From Variovorax sp. ZS18.2.2 (GTDB lineage Bacteria; Pseudomonadota; Gammaproteobacteria; Burkholderiales; Burkholderiaceae_C): a DNA stretch of 64,000 bases. Position 1 is the first letter of the stretch, and every line of letters starts with the position of its first letter. A program made the position numbers and the translations under genes. Positions 63,291 through 64,000 of this stretch are shown piece after piece. The notes under the pieces are model-generated. The model was not told where the DNA came from and searched no databases. It saw nothing but the letters and a program-made list of their open reading frames with translations. The stretch spans positions 578,840 through 642,839 of the forward strand of contig NZ_JANLNM010000003.1 of assembly GCF_024701975.1 (NCBI RefSeq). The letters run 5' to 3'.

Positions 63291-64000
63291 TTATCGTGCG
63301 GCGAGGCACGACTGACCTTCGCGGTTGAAGAGGTGGAGCACCGACGGGTCGAGCTCGACCGCCACGTCGTCGCCCGCCTGCAGGGGCGTGCGGTCGTTCT
63401 GCCGCGCGATGAGCGGCACGCCGCCCACATCGACGTGGATCAGCGTGTCCGCGCCCAGCGCCTCGATCAGCTCCACGCGGCCCAGCACATCCGACACCGG
63501 CGCGCCCTGCTTCGGGTGCACGCGCAGGCCTTCGGGCCGCACGCCGAGGAAGCCGTCGTTCGGCAAACGGCCGCCGGTGGCTGCCGAGAAACTCGGAATC
63601 GCGCTCGCCGACACCATGTTCATCGACGGCATGCCGATGAACTGCGCGACGAACTGGTTGGCCGGGCGGTCGTACAGCTCCAGGGGCGTGCCGACCTGCT
63701 CGATCAGCCCGTCCTTGAGCACCACCACGCGATCGGCAAGCGTCATGGCCTCGACCTGGTCGTGCGTCACGTAGATCGTGGTCGCGCCGAGTGCGCGGTG
63801 CAGCTTGTGGATTTCGACGCGCGTGTTGCCGCGCAGCGCCGCATCGAGGTTCGACAGCGGCTCGTCGAAGAGGAACACCTTCGGCGCGCGCACGATCGCG
63901 CGCCCGATGGCCACGCGCTGGCGCTGGCCACCCGACAGGTCCTTGGGCGTGCGGTCCAGGTACTGCGTGAGGTTCAGCGTTTTCGCCGCGTACTCGACCT
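63291..64000 (-). CDS. Sugar/polyol ABC importer ATPase, MalK/SmoK type (5' end outside window)
   Basis: The 3' 236 codons of a MalK-class ATPase. Signature LSGGQRQRVAIGRAIVRAP, Walker B VFLFDEPLSNLDAALR, H-loop IYVTHDQVEAMTLADRVVVL, then the regulatory TOBE part (GFLGVRPEGLRVHPKQ, VELDPSVLHLFNREG). Walker A lies beyond the right edge. An in-frame GTG at 63914 is inside the signature motif and is not the start. It serves the Smo-type importer. Confidence 0.93.
   Translation of the reverse strand, partial: VEYAAKTLNLTQYLDRTPKDLSGGQRQRVAIGRAIVRAPKVFLFDEPLSNLDAALRGNTRVEIHKLHRALGATTIYVTHDQVEAMTLADRVVVLKDGLIEQVGTPLELYDRPANQFVAQFIGMPSMNMVSASAIPSFSAATGGRLPNDGFLGVRPEGLRVHPKQGAPVSDVLGRVELIEALGADTLIHVDVGGVPLIARQNDRTPLQAGDDVAVELDPSVLHLFNREGQSCLAAR

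Overview
The window is high-GC DNA with the gene content of a Comamonadaceae bacterium, most likely Variovorax. The clues are Bug-type solute-binding proteins, many LysR and AraC regulators with divergently read targets, a styA1/styA2B monooxygenase pair and a dgdA decarboxylase. Genus assignment is inference from gene content. No rRNA, tRNA or CRISPR array was seen.

Core-like left part (1-36.6 kb). At the left edge, read leftwards, lies a cell-surface-signalling operon: a secreted STN-domain protein, an ECF sigma factor, a FecR-type anti-sigma factor and a giant two-partner-secretion exoprotein that runs off the window. The layout is that of the PUMA3/Vre system of Pseudomonas. Next come regulator/target pairs: Lrp with an EamA exporter, TetR with an ABA4-like membrane protein, and MarR with a Bug protein. 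They are followed by a universal stress protein, an orphan SMI1/KNR4 protein, a DAHP synthase, a ParD-like protein coupled to a methionine aminopeptidase, and an iron-permease-like protein. A gluconate module (gluconokinase, GntP permease, LacI-type regulator, AraC regulator) has three clear operators. Next are dgdA with its LysR regulator and an aromatic-oxidation operon (SDR, StyA1, StyA2B, dienelactone hydrolase fusion) with a divergent AraC regulator. A LysR-regulated redox cluster, an aminotransferase remnant and a Fur-box-controlled TonB siderophore receptor finish this part.

Accessory island (about 36.7-55.7 kb). A P4-type tyrosine integrase heads a mosaic. It contains an AP2-domain protein, a pentapeptide protein, a small exported protein, an Imm11-like immunity protein, a large Rhs toxin ending in an AHH nuclease domain, and VgrG. 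All of these except the integrase are on the minus strand. To their right is a separate plus-strand module: a small HTH protein, two unrecognised proteins and a short UvrD-like helicase, each behind a palindrome-rich leader. This module is the best candidate here for an undescribed system, either replication or defence. The right end carries a truncated frame and the last 31 residues of a broken AraC gene.

Sugar-transport right part (55.8-64 kb), all on the minus strand: a ROK regulator, an AraC regulator paralogous to the one in the gluconate module, an Frc-type ABC importer (FrcA, FrcC, FrcB), an SDR polyol dehydrogenase, and a Smo-type importer (SmoE-like binding protein and the start of its ATPase at the right edge). 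The cluster looks like uptake and first oxidation of a polyol and a keto-sugar.
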